From NCBI GenBank assembly GCA_902495305.1, contig CABUWG010000036.1, positions 1 through 18,095 on the forward strand: DNA of 18,095 nt, in the 5' to 3' direction. The DNA is from an uncultured Pseudomonadota bacterium (GTDB lineage: Bacteria; Pseudomonadota; Alphaproteobacteria; RF32; CAG-239). The notes under the pieces are model-generated. The model was not told where the DNA came from, ran no database searches, and worked only from the letters and a program-made list of their open reading frames with translations. Shown here one piece after another: positions 1-7,104 of the stretch. The first letter of the stretch is position 1. The number at the start of each line of letters is the position of its first letter. A program made the position numbers and the translations under genes.

Positions 1-5
1 GCCAT

Positions 6-29
6 AAAAAAAGCCACCACAAGGGTAGC
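6..29 (-). terminator. Intrinsic terminator of tRNA-Ser
   Basis: Read on the minus strand, a 6-bp stem (arms 24-29 and 13-18, one T-G wobble) with a 5-nt loop is followed by seven T residues (12 down to 6). It lies just past the CCA end of the tRNA-Ser gene and should end its transcript. Confidence 0.7.
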
Positions 30-39
30 ATTTTTTTAA

Positions 40-130
40 TGGCGGATAGAGTGGGATTCGAACCCACGGTACCCTTTGGGGGTACACACGATTTCCAATC
101 GTGCGCCTTCGACCACTCGGCCATCTATCC
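40..130 (-). tRNA. tRNA-Ser, anticodon GGA
   Basis: A 91-nt gene on the minus strand with an encoded CCA end (42-40). The acceptor arm GGATAGA (130-124) pairs perfectly with TCTATCC (50-44), followed by discriminator G at 43. The anticodon stem-loop carries GGA between CGATT and AATCG, reading UCC and UCU serine codons. The long variable arm built from ACCCC and GGGT, and the T-loop TTCGAATC, are the marks of a class II tRNA. It is followed at once by an intrinsic terminator and faces away from the tRNA-Arg gene. Confidence 0.97.
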
Positions 131-222
131 AAACTGACGCTAACTTATATTAAACTAAAAATTTTTGCAATAGTTTTTTTATTGAAATGTTGTAAAGATT
201 TCATTATAACTAACTAAGGTAC

Positions 223-299
223 GCAGGCGTAGCTCATCAGGATAGAGCAACAGTTTCCTAAACTGTGGGTAGTGGGTTCGAGTCCCGCCGCTTGCGCCA
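223..299 (+). tRNA. tRNA-Arg, anticodon CCT
   Basis: A 77-nt gene with encoded CCA (297-299). The acceptor arm GCAGGCG pairs with CGCTTGC (289-295, one wobble). The anticodon CCT sits in the loop of a CAGTTT/AAACTG-type stem, so it reads AGG. The T-arm GTGGG-TTCGAGT-CCCGC is intact. An intrinsic terminator follows directly. The 3' end of this gene is duplicated about 180 bp downstream. tRNA-Arg(CCU) genes are common integration sites for mobile elements, so the duplication may mark a past integration. Confidence 0.97.
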
Positions 300-300
300 T

Positions 301-330
301 AAAAAAATCCTCCGCCAGGGGGATTTTTTT
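301..330 (+). terminator. Intrinsic terminator of tRNA-Arg
   Basis: The stem ATCCTCC/GGGGGAT with loop GCCA is followed by a run of seven T. It starts right after the CCA end. A run of A on the 5' side would let it also work on the minus strand. Confidence 0.85.
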
Positions 331-478
331 GTGGCAGGAGCAAGGGCTCGAACCAACGGAAATGTGGGTTCGACTACCAGCAATAGGCGGAACGGGGGTG
401 CCGCCGGTTTTGCCGTTAGGCAAAAATTGCGCCTGTGCAACTCGAACGAAGAGAGAGTAGTCCCGCCGCTTGCGCCAT
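331..478. repeat. Mosaic of tRNA 3'-end remnants
   Basis: This gene-free stretch between two near-identical terminators is built from tRNA-like scraps. Positions 459-478 repeat exactly the last 20 bases of the tRNA-Arg locus (281-300, through CCA plus one T). T-loop cores (GGTTCGA or its complement) recur at 345-354 (minus sense), 367-373 (plus sense) and 439-447 (minus sense). The minus reading of 332-354 ends like a tRNA 3' end with CCA. Two hairpins, 386-405 and 408-425, lie in the middle. No full cloverleaf can be drawn, so these are remnants, possibly of an attachment site or of tRNA gene duplication. Apparent open frames here are translations of tRNA-like DNA. Confidence 0.55.
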
Positions 479-508
479 AAAAATCCTCCGACAGGGGGAT
501 TTTTTTTA
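479..508 (+). terminator. Duplicated copy of the tRNA-Arg terminator
   Basis: It is nearly identical to the terminator at 301-330: the same ATCCTCC/GGGGGAT stem, loop GACA instead of GCCA, and a run of T after it. It follows the duplicated tRNA-Arg 3' end. Confidence 0.75.
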
Positions 509-538
509 TGGTATAAGACTTTGTTATGCAATGATATG

Positions 539-561
539 AAAAAGGGCTGAAATTCAGCCCT
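539..561 (-). terminator. Terminator of the outer-membrane protein gene
   Basis: A near-perfect palindrome (arms 543-551 and 553-561) lies 8 bp past the stop codon of the beta-barrel gene. On the minus strand it is followed by only four T, so it is moderate in strength. Confidence 0.65.
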
Positions 562-568
562 GCGATTT

Positions 569-1171
569 TTAAAAATAAACTCTTGCACCGATGGTAAATT
601 CTTTAATGTCATCAATTTCGGTAATGTTTGTCAGAGAGTAACGAAACATTCCGCGAATGGAATAATGCGGCGTAATATTCAGCTGAGCGCCGACACCCAG
701 ACGCAAAGCCTCAAAATCTTTATTAATTTTTTCTCTTTCGGTAACACCGCCTAAAGTATACTTTCTGGTGCTGTCCATTTCATATTTTGCCACACCGATG
801 GAACCGAGAATTTCTAAAACGTCCATGTTAACAATGTCGCGAACCAAATCCACGCCATAGGCGCGCAGTCTCATCTTTGTTTCCAAACGGTCGCCGGCCG
901 TAATAAAATTAGAAGTGTAGGAATGACCGTTTTCCGTCAGCTGATAAAACCCTTCAAAAGCCAGATTATTGGTCAGTTTGACGCCCAAAGAAGCGGCCCC
1001 GCCGTTAAACTTGTGTTCAAGCCAGCGGCCGTCCTGATTTTTACCAAAGTCAAATCCGTAATCGGAATACATATAATCCAACCCGATATAAGGCGTCAAA
1101 GCGCGGCTTTCACCAGCAAAGCCCATAGCGCCGGCCAGAGTAAAAAATGTCATTAACAGGATTTTTTTCAT
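569..1171 (-). CDS. Outer-membrane beta-barrel (porin-like) protein
   Basis: A predicted 200-residue outer-membrane protein. The start at 1171 gives a clean signal peptide (MKKILLMTFFTLAGAMGFAG) and has GGAAG 8 bases upstream; the longer frame from 1210 adds 13 residues before the signal and overlaps the promoter. The mature part is alternating amphipathic strands with many aromatic and glycine residues and ends in Val-Tyr-Phe. A terminal Phe is the usual signal for BAM-assisted insertion. Size and pattern fit an eight-stranded barrel of the OmpX/OmpW/Opa type (OMP_b-brl class). Ligand and role cannot be read from sequence. It is a single-gene unit with its own promoter and terminator, divergent from the HD-domain gene. 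Confidence 0.8.
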   Translation of the reverse strand: MKKILLMTFFTLAGAMGFAGESRALTPYIGLDYMYSDYGFDFGKNQDGRWLEHKFNGGAASLGVKLTNNLAFEGFYQLTENGHSYTSNFITAGDRLETKMRLRAYGVDLVRDIVNMDVLEILGSIGVAKYEMDSTRKYTLGGVTEREKINKDFEALRLGVGAQLNITPHYSIRGMFRYSLTNITEIDDIKEFTIGARVYF

Positions 1172-1208
1172 GAATATACTTCCGGTAAGAACGTTATTTG
1201 TTATTTGC

Positions 1209-1236
1209 ATATTAACGTTTTAGTGCAAAATGTCAA
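1209..1236 (-). promoter_or_regulatory. Promoter of the outer-membrane protein gene
   Basis: On the minus strand a perfect TTGACA (1236-1231), a 16-bp spacer and TAATAT (1214-1209) lie about 40 bp upstream of the barrel-protein start. Confidence 0.6.
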
Positions 1237-1275
1237 CTTAAAAAGTAAATATTTTGACAAATTTTCCAAATATTC

Positions 1276-1305
1276 TTGACAGGAGTCCGATTCCGCCGCT
1301 AAGAT
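1276..1305 (+). promoter_or_regulatory. Promoter of the HD-domain gene
   Basis: TTGACA (1276-1281), an 18-bp spacer and TAAGAT (1300-1305), placing transcription start near 1312, about 22 bp before the chosen start codon. Confidence 0.65.
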
Positions 1306-1321
1306 AAAACAAAGTTGAATT

Positions 1322-1326
1322 GGGGG
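1322..1326 (+). promoter_or_regulatory. Ribosome binding site deciding the start at 1334
   Basis: A GGGGG run ends one base before the ATG at 1328 but 7 bases before the in-frame ATG at 1334. Normal spacing favours 1334. Confidence 0.6.
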
Positions 1327-1333
1327 AATGCAA

Positions 1334-2350
1334 ATGAAATTATCCGACATTGTTTTTGGCGAAACAGAAGTGACTGAGCCGGTTTTGTTACAGTTGTTGT
1401 CCGCACCGGAACTCACCCGCCTCAAACATATTTCTTCTGCCGGATATTATCCTGCCGTTGCCGGTTTTCATCATGAGCAGAACAGCCGCTGGGCTCATTC
1501 TGTCGGCGTGTTTATGCTGCTTCGCCGTGCCGGCGCAACTTTGGAAGAACAAATTGCCGGCCTGCTGCATGATGTTTCGCATTCTGCTTTCTCTCACACA
1601 ATCGATTATATCTCAAAAGATAATAAAAGCCAAAAGTTGCAGAACGGACAAGATAAAATTCACAATTCTTTTGTCAAAAGTTCTTCTCTTGCCGCCATTT
1701 TGCAACATCACGGATTTGATGTTGATTATATTTTGGACGACAGCCGCTTTCCGCTGAAAGAAAATAATCTTCCGGATATTTGTGCCGACCGTCTGGATTA
1801 CGCTTTGCGGCAGGCTTATATTTTCCGGCAGCTTGATTTGGAACAAATCCGTCACATTGTCAGTTCGCTGAAAATATATGACGGTTCTTTTGTTTTTGCC
1901 AGCCCCGAGGCCGCTTTGCACTATGCCAATGCTTTTAGCTGGCTGAACGAAAATTGTTGGAGCGGTCTGGCTTCTGCCGTTATGTTTTCCGTATCGGCGC
2001 AAATGTTTCGCAGAGCCATAGAACAGGGCTGTGTTTCTATGTCTGATTTTTATGAATTTGATGATGATTATATCATTGCCAAAATAGAAGCTGCATTGCC
2101 CAAAGACAGCAAGCTGCATTATTACTATTCGCTTTTGCAGCGTGAGCCGGAACGCTTTGCCAATTATGCAAATGAGGATATTGAACCGGTATTTCTCAAA
2201 AACCGGATTGTCAACCCGTTGGTCAGCATTCGCAACGGTTGTGTGCGTTTGTCAGAATTGAGCCGGACGTATAAAGAAAAAATCAACAATCTTCCCCCTT
2301 TCAAAGAATATCGCATAGCCCCGAAGATTTCAGCAGCTCAGGCGGTTTAA
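1334..2350 (+). CDS. HD-domain phosphohydrolase (COG1078/dGTPase-like)
   Basis: A cytosolic metal-dependent phosphohydrolase of the HD superfamily, 338 residues from the ATG at 1334. The metal-binding signature H...HD...D is visible: His55 in SRWAHSVGVF, His79-Asp80 in GLLHDVSHSAFSH, and Asp152 in ICADRLDYALRQ. This layout matches the stand-alone HD proteins related to dGTP triphosphohydrolase and SAMHD1 (COG1078 type). Such proteins hydrolyse nucleotides, but the substrate of this one cannot be told. It has its own promoter and a strong terminator, so it is transcribed alone, and nothing near it points to a pathway. Confidence 0.8.
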   Translation: MKLSDIVFGETEVTEPVLLQLLSAPELTRLKHISSAGYYPAVAGFHHEQNSRWAHSVGVFMLLRRAGATLEEQIAGLLHDVSHSAFSHTIDYISKDNKSQKLQNGQDKIHNSFVKSSSLAAILQHHGFDVDYILDDSRFPLKENNLPDICADRLDYALRQAYIFRQLDLEQIRHIVSSLKIYDGSFVFASPEAALHYANAFSWLNENCWSGLASAVMFSVSAQMFRRAIEQGCVSMSDFYEFDDDYIIAKIEAALPKDSKLHYYYSLLQREPERFANYANEDIEPVFLKNRIVNPLVSIRNGCVRLSELSRTYKEKINNLPPFKEYRIAPKISAAQAV

Positions 2351-2356
2351 AATGCT

Positions 2357-2390
2357 AAAATCCGCCAGTTTAAAACTGACGGATTTTTTT
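2357..2390 (+). terminator. Terminator of the HD-domain gene
   Basis: An 11-bp stem (arms starting TCCGCCAGTT and ending ACTGACGGA, one mismatch) is flanked by AAAA and a run of seven T. The stop codon of the convergent membrane-protein gene begins inside the T-run, so both genes share it. Confidence 0.85.
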
Positions 2391-2740
2391 CATTCTTTGT
2401 AGCCCATAATTTTCTTGGTCAAATTAGTTTCCGTGGTGTTTAGCATATAAATGATCAAACGCCATCCGCCAAAACTGCATGCAAATCCAAACAGTATGAT
2501 AAGCAGATTACAAAGATAGTAATAGATATCTAATGGCCAGCCTCTGCTCAAAAGCTCATTCTTCCACATTTCTGAGGGAAAAATGATAAGACAGGCCAAT
2601 CCCATGACCTGAATGATTCTGCCGGCAATGATTCTGTTGTTGGAGCATTTTCTGTAGTCGATTCTGTTATCATTACATATCGGAAAAGTGCAAAACACAA
2701 TAAAATTGAGCGCAATCCACATTATCGTATTCATAAGCAT
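2390..2740 (-). CDS. Small hypothetical membrane protein
   Basis: A 116-residue protein not assigned to a family. Three hydrophobic stretches stand out: about residues 6-20, 40-55 and 74-100, with polar loops between them and a charged tail (TKKIMGYKE). It is probably an inner-membrane protein. No Shine-Dalgarno sequence precedes any of the three near ATG codons (2740, 2734, 2722); a TATAAT at 2755-2750 lies so close to 2740 that the transcript could be leaderless. The DNA is AT-rich. It is convergent with the HD-domain gene and upstream of nothing obvious. The membrane pattern suggests a real gene, but start and role are uncertain. Confidence 0.6.
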   Translation of the reverse strand: MLMNTIMWIALNFIVFCTFPICNDNRIDYRKCSNNRIIAGRIIQVMGLACLIIFPSEMWKNELLSRGWPLDIYYYLCNLLIILFGFACSFGGWRLIIYMLNTTETNLTKKIMGYKE

Positions 2741-2810
2741 TAAATTTTAATTATACAAATAAAAATTATTTTTTATTTATTGTAAGTAAAAACAAAGAAG
2801 AGTCAAGAAA

Positions 2811-4034
2811 TTATAAGGGCGAAGCCTGATTGTTCTTCACGCTAAGAAACAACGACTCGTCTTTCAGCGACGCAAAAAGCACCGGATCGGTAGATGTAAT
2901 CCAGGCCTGAACGTGCAGTTCCCGAATTTTTTCCAGCAAAGCTTCTCTCTTAACGTCGTCCAGATGAGCCACAACCTCGTCAAGCAGCAGCACCGGAGCA
3001 AATCCCTGATGCAGCGTCTGGCATTTGCTTTGCGCCAGAATAATGCTGATAAGAAGCGACTTCTGCTCGCCGGTCGAGCACAAATCTGCAGGCATTCTTT
3101 TCTTTTTGTAAAAGACCTTAAAGTCTGTCCGGTTGACACCGTCGACAGTGTCATTATAAAGCACGTTCCTGCGCTGGCTTTTCAACATTTGCATATAAGA
3201 GTCTTCCACCTCCACCGCCGGCATTTTGTCGAGCATTTTTTCAATCTTGCCGTCCAGCTCCATGCTGACATTCGGAAAAACATCGTCCGGCTCATGCTCA
3301 ATAAAAGAATTAAGCTTGGCAATCTGCTCCCGCCGCGCCGCCGCAATGGCAACCCCGAGACCGGCCATCTGCTCTTCAAGAGAAGCCAGCCACGTGTTGT
3401 CATGCCGTCCGGATTTCAACAGCTGATACCATTCCCGATACAAATGCTCAAAAGAAGCCGTGCGTTTGGCGTGCTCCAAATCAAAGGCATACACCAAGCG
3501 GTCAAGAAAACTGCGTCTTGGCTGCGATCCGCCCCGAAAAAGCCGGTCCATCTGCGGCGTGAGCCAGACGGCGGAAAAATGCTCGCCGAGTTCGGCTTGC
3601 GAAGATACTTTTTGATTGTTTATTTTAACGATTCTGCGCTCAAAACTTTTAACGTCATCTTCATTGGTTTCGCGCAAAGATTTTTCTGCCGCCGTCCCGA
3701 TGTCAATCTCGTCATAACCTTTTTGAATTGTTGCCGAAACCGCCCAGCTCGTGTTGGCAATTTCCGTCGGTTGATATTCGCTGGTCACCAATGCCGGCGT
3801 AATCCGCTTAATATCGGCCAGTCTGGCGCCGCGCAGTCCCCGCCCCGGCGTCAAAAAAGAAATTGCTTCCAGAATGTTGGTTTTGCCGGTGCCGTTTTCT
3901 CCGGTCACGATAACCGGCGTCAGCGGCGCTTCTATCCGCAAAAACGGATAGTTCCTGAAATCAGTTAAAGTCAGGCGCGTAACACCTGACTTTTCAACTG
4001 TCTGATTCTGGATTTTTAAAGCCGGAACGTTCAT
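2811..4034 (-). CDS. recF: DNA replication and repair protein RecF
   Basis: RecF is an SMC-like ATPase that binds gapped DNA and, with RecO and RecR, loads RecA at stalled forks. The 407-residue protein shows the expected order: LTLTDFRNY near the N-terminus (21-29), Walker A GENGTGKT (45-52), the ABC signature STGEQKS (320-326) and Walker B LLLDE (349-353) followed by the D-loop VVAHLDD. It starts 9 bp after the dnaN stop, so the two are probably cotranscribed. No strong Shine-Dalgarno precedes the ATG, and the first 17 residues before GVTRLTLTDF are longer than in many RecF proteins. Reinitiation after dnaN would explain the weak site. No clear terminator follows. Confidence 0.95.
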   Translation of the reverse strand: MNVPALKIQNQTVEKSGVTRLTLTDFRNYPFLRIEAPLTPVIVTGENGTGKTNILEAISFLTPGRGLRGARLADIKRITPALVTSEYQPTEIANTSWAVSATIQKGYDEIDIGTAAEKSLRETNEDDVKSFERRIVKINNQKVSSQAELGEHFSAVWLTPQMDRLFRGGSQPRRSFLDRLVYAFDLEHAKRTASFEHLYREWYQLLKSGRHDNTWLASLEEQMAGLGVAIAAARREQIAKLNSFIEHEPDDVFPNVSMELDGKIEKMLDKMPAVEVEDSYMQMLKSQRRNVLYNDTVDGVNRTDFKVFYKKKRMPADLCSTGEQKSLLISIILAQSKCQTLHQGFAPVLLLDEVVAHLDDVKREALLEKIRELHVQAWITSTDPVLFASLKDESLFLSVKNNQASPL

Positions 4035-4043
4035 TCTGCCAAC

Positions 4044-5162
4044 TTATACTCTCATCGGCATCAAAACATAAATGGCGCTGGAATCCGACGTATCATGAAT
4101 AACGGAAGGAGAGGTCCCGTCGGTAAAGGAAATCCGAACCGCATCACCTTTAATCTCTTGCAGAATATCAAGCAGATAACGGAAATTATAACCAATCTCA
4201 AGCGATTCCCCTTCGTATTTGGCTTCCAAATCTTCAGAAGCGCTGCCGAGATCGGGGCTTGATGTAATAATGGTTACTTTGTTGGAACCGGTTAACATCT
4301 TAATCGCACGAGTTCTTTCGGCAACGACCGAAACGCGGTCAACAGCGGAAGAAAGCTCTTTGACGCCAATCTCCAAATTCTTGTCATTATCCGTCGGAAT
4401 AACGCGTTCATAATCCGGATAAGTCCCGTCAATCAGCTTGGATGTCAGGGTAACATCCGCTAATGCAAAACGGACTTTGTTGTCAGACATCGAAACACTG
4501 ACTTTTTCTGCATTATTGTCATCCAGAAGTTTTCTGATTTCTGTGATGGTTTTGCGCGGAATAATAACGCCGGCCAATTCTTCGGCGCCTTCCGGCAGCG
4601 GCGATTCGACGCAGGCCAGACGGTGTCCGTCAGTTGCAACGGCGCGCAAAACTTTTGCCTCGCCTTCTTTCTTGGCATGCATATAAACGCCGTTCAGATA
4701 ATATCTTGTTTCTTCGGTAGATACGGCAAATTTTGTTCTGTCAATAACGTCTTTCAGCTCGTCTTTGTCCATCTCAAAATTAATCGGCAGTTTGTCGCCG
4801 GAAATAACCGGAAAGTCTTCTACCCCGATTGTTGACAAAGCAAACTTGGAACGGCCGGACGCAATGGTCAACTGGCCTTTTTCGTCAGGAAAAGTAATCT
4901 CGACTTCCGAGCCGTCAGAAAGCTTGCGGACAATGTCGTACAACATATGAGCGGGAGCGGTTGTTGCGCCGGCTTCACTGATGGTTGCTTCGACAATTTC
5001 GGTAATCTCGGTATCCATATCCGTTGCTTTGAAGCTGATTTCACTGCTCAAAGCTTCGATTCTCACATTGGAAAGAACCGGAATGGTGTTTCTTTTTTCA
5101 ACAATGCTCTGCATATGGCTGAGCGTTTTTAATAAACTTGCGCGTTCAATAGTAAATTTCAT
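4044..5162 (-). CDS. dnaN: DNA polymerase III beta sliding clamp
   Basis: The beta clamp encircles DNA as a dimer and tethers polymerase III and other enzymes. At 372 residues it has the normal length for three tandem clamp domains. It starts MKFTIERASLLKTL with the conserved RNTIPVLSNV and ends with the conserved YVLMPMRV, the end that helps form the peptide-binding groove. AGGAAG 6 bases upstream supports the start. recF follows after 9 bp. Unlike many bacteria, it is not in direct read-through from dnaA: a strong terminator and 300 bp lie between, so it needs its own promoter. Confidence 0.97.
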   Translation of the reverse strand: MKFTIERASLLKTLSHMQSIVEKRNTIPVLSNVRIEALSSEISFKATDMDTEITEIVEATISEAGATTAPAHMLYDIVRKLSDGSEVEITFPDEKGQLTIASGRSKFALSTIGVEDFPVISGDKLPINFEMDKDELKDVIDRTKFAVSTEETRYYLNGVYMHAKKEGEAKVLRAVATDGHRLACVESPLPEGAEELAGVIIPRKTITEIRKLLDDNNAEKVSVSMSDNKVRFALADVTLTSKLIDGTYPDYERVIPTDNDKNLEIGVKELSSAVDRVSVVAERTRAIKMLTGSNKVTIITSSPDLGSASEDLEAKYEGESLEIGYNFRYLLDILQEIKGDAVRISFTDGTSPSVIHDTSDSSAIYVLMPMRV

Positions 5163-5212
5163 TTTAGCTTCCTATAAGAAAATTTTTCCTAAAGTCTATC
5201 ACAAACTTGCAA

Positions 5213-5241
5213 AATAAGAAGCCCAAACACGGAGTCGTCAA
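5213..5241 (-). promoter_or_regulatory. Possible dnaN promoter
   Basis: On the minus strand TTGACG (5241-5236), a 17-bp spacer and CTTATT (5218-5213) lie about 50 bp before dnaN. The -10 is weak, but some promoter is needed here because dnaA ends in a terminator. Confidence 0.35.
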
Positions 5242-5309
5242 CAATTTTTTTGCGGATTCGGCGTTTTTGCCGCTGCGCGCCGGTTTTGCACGTTCAATTT
5301 ACTATTTTT

Positions 5310-5403
5310 CCTAAACCCTGCCATAACAATGTAATGTTCAGGACGTGTGCTGACAATTCAAGCCTCACCCGCTGGTACGGCCTCCCGACCGCCATCTCTG
5401 GGT
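5310..5403. other. Unassigned GC-rich structured intergenic segment
   Basis: The dnaA-dnaN spacer (5163-5464) carries no gene. This part is far more GC-rich than the AT-rich DNA around it and can fold: CGGTC/GGCCG around a GGGA tetraloop (minus sense, near 5373-5390), and TGTTCAG/CTGACA near 5335-5355. It has no start-to-stop frame of note. It could be a small RNA, part of the dnaN leader, or a protein-binding region. I could not match it to SRP RNA, 6S RNA, tmRNA or RNase P RNA. Confidence 0.3.
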
Positions 5404-5451
5404 AAAAAAATGCCGCTCAAAACAGAACAAATTTTGAGCGGCGTTTTTTTT
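5404..5451 (-). terminator. Bidirectional terminator after dnaA
   Basis: A perfect 11-bp stem (arms 5412-5422 and 5432-5442) is flanked by seven A on one side and eight T on the other, so it works in both directions. It lies just past the dnaA stop and separates dnaA from dnaN. Confidence 0.92.
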
Positions 5452-5464
5452 GTAAAATTTATGT

Positions 5465-6931
5465 TTAGGCTTCGAGAATTCTTCTCAAGGTATCAACATT
5501 TTCTGCCAGAGAAGAGTCCTCCAGAACCAACTCCTCGACTTTGCGGACGGCATGCATAACCGTTGTATGGTCACGGTCAAACTTGCGTCCGATTTCCGGC
5601 AGGGAGCGGGAAGTCAGCTGTTTGGCCAGATACATGGCAATTTGGCGCGGGCGGGCAACGGTACGGGCTCTGCGGGAAGACTGCATTTCTTTAACTGAAA
5701 TGTTGAAGTATTCGGCAACTTTTTTCTGAATCTCGTCAATCGTCGTGCGCTTGTCATAAGACCGCAGCATGTCTTTCAAAACATCCTGAGTCATGTCCAG
5801 CGTAATTTCTTTGTCGGAAAGCAGCTGGGAATGCGCAACCACGCGCCGCAAAGCGCCTTCGAGCTCACGAATGTTTGACGTGATCTTCTGAGCCAGAAAT
5901 TCTGAAACTTTTTGCGGCAGTTCAACGCCGAGCTGGCGGGCTTTGTTTTCCAAAATGCCGATTCTCAGGTCAAAATCCGTCGGATGAATGTCAGCGACCA
6001 GCCCGCAGCCGAGACGGGAGCGCAGACGCGTTTCGATTCCTTCCAGATCAGCCGGAGATTTATCGGCTGAAATAATAATCTGGCGGCCTTCTTCAATCAG
6101 AGAATTGAAGGTATAGAAAAACTCTTCCTGAGTCGTATCTTTTCCGCCCATAAACTGCACGTCGTCAACCATCAAAACGTCAACGGAACGGAACTGTTCT
6201 TTGAAAGCGGTTGTATCTTTGTAACGCAATGCCCGAACAAATTTGTACATAAATTTTTCAGCAGACAGATAAACGATATTGCGGGTCGGATCCTGCTGTT
6301 TGATATGCCATGCAATCGCGTGCATCAGGTGGGTCTTGCCCAGTCCGACGCCGGAATAAAGAAACAGCGGATTGAAAGAAACGTTTCTGGATTCGGCAAC
6401 TTTGCGGGCGGCGGCATAAGCAAATTCATTTGTTTTGCCGACAACAAAATTGTCAAAAGTAAATTGCGGGTTTAACGGAACAGAAATTGACTGGTCTGTA
6501 TTGCCGGCGACAAATTCATTGCTGTTGGCGTTCAAAGAATTGATGCCGGATTGATAAATGTTTTGTGGTGCAGGGCTGGAAGAAATCTTTTTCAGGAGCG
6601 AGCGGCAGGAGGGGGTATACATCCCTGTTCCGGCCGAAGCGGCACCGTTTTCCTGAACGGCTTGAACCACGAAATTGATTTCACGGATTGCCGGATTTTT
6701 CTTTTCCCAGATTTTGTGGATTCTCTCGCTGTAGTGAGTAATAACCCAGTTTCTCATAAATCTGGTAGGCACGCAAATATTCATAACACCGTTGTTAAAA
6801 GAGCCCGGCGTCAGCGGTTTCAGCCAGCTCTCAAAGGCCGTCTCACCGACTTCGCCTTTCAGTTGGCTGCAAATCTGACCCCATTGGTCCTGTACCGAGT
6901 TCTCAGTGTCTAATAATGCTTCTTCAGCCAT
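5465..6931 (-). CDS. dnaA: Chromosomal replication initiator DnaA
   Basis: DnaA binds origin DNA, forms an ATP-bound filament and melts the duplex. The 488-residue protein has all four domains: domain I (about 10-90), a short low-complexity linker (about 95-150), the AAA+ domain with Walker A GVGLGKT (194-200) and Walker B VLMVDDVQF (252-260), and the C-terminal DNA-binding domain with the signature RDHTTVMHAVRK (453-464). GGGGAGAG lies just before the ATG. The gene faces away from a 750-bp repeat-rich region that probably holds the origin, so autoregulation is likely. It ends in a strong terminator. Confidence 0.98.
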   Translation of the reverse strand: MAEEALLDTENSVQDQWGQICSQLKGEVGETAFESWLKPLTPGSFNNGVMNICVPTRFMRNWVITHYSERIHKIWEKKNPAIREINFVVQAVQENGAASAGTGMYTPSCRSLLKKISSSPAPQNIYQSGINSLNANSNEFVAGNTDQSISVPLNPQFTFDNFVVGKTNEFAYAAARKVAESRNVSFNPLFLYSGVGLGKTHLMHAIAWHIKQQDPTRNIVYLSAEKFMYKFVRALRYKDTTAFKEQFRSVDVLMVDDVQFMGGKDTTQEEFFYTFNSLIEEGRQIIISADKSPADLEGIETRLRSRLGCGLVADIHPTDFDLRIGILENKARQLGVELPQKVSEFLAQKITSNIRELEGALRRVVAHSQLLSDKEITLDMTQDVLKDMLRSYDKRTTIDEIQKKVAEYFNISVKEMQSSRRARTVARPRQIAMYLAKQLTSRSLPEIGRKFDRDHTTVMHAVRKVEELVLEDSSLAENVDTLRRILEA

Positions 6932-6942
6932 TGTCTCTCCCC

Positions 6943-6972
6943 ATTATAAAATATCAAATAATTTTATTTGAA
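6943..6972 (-). promoter_or_regulatory. Candidate dnaA promoter
   Basis: On the minus strand TTCAAA (6972-6967), an 18-bp spacer and a perfect TATAAT (6948-6943). It would give a very short leader starting near the GGGGAGAG ribosome site. Another start further upstream, near TATATC at about 7010, is possible. Confidence 0.4.
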
Positions 6973-7019
6973 CCGACGTATTTCGTAAAACAAAAACGAG
7001 GGCTTTCCGATATAATCTC

Positions 7020-7104
7020 AGTTTCAGAAAAGTTAAGGCCGGTGACAATGTTTTTCGCCTTTATAAAATTTTGACATCCCCATATCAAAATTTTTTCTGA
7101 AACT
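7020..7104. repeat. Nested inverted repeats beside dnaA
   Basis: Outer arms 7020-7031 and 7093-7104 (AGTTTCAGAAAA and its complement, 12 bp perfect) enclose an inner pair 7065-7074 and 7085-7094 (AAAATTTTGA and its complement, 10-nt loop). The inner loop contains CATCCCCA, weakly like a DnaA box. Confidence 0.6.

Noticed and set aside
214..615. Open frames across the tRNA-Arg and tRNA-remnant region, including one of 133 codons
   Set aside because: They translate tRNA genes and terminators; peptides such as AAGLEPTTHSLGN are known artefacts of tRNA DNA.
2913..3968. 351-codon open frame on the plus strand opposite recF
   Set aside because: It lies wholly antisense to a clear RecF, is low in family-like motifs and rich in Arg/His/Phe as expected of a shadow frame.
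5310..5403. SRP RNA, tmRNA or RNase P RNA gene
   Set aside because: The conserved GGAAGGAAGCAGCC-type SRP core and the signatures of the other RNAs are absent on both strands.
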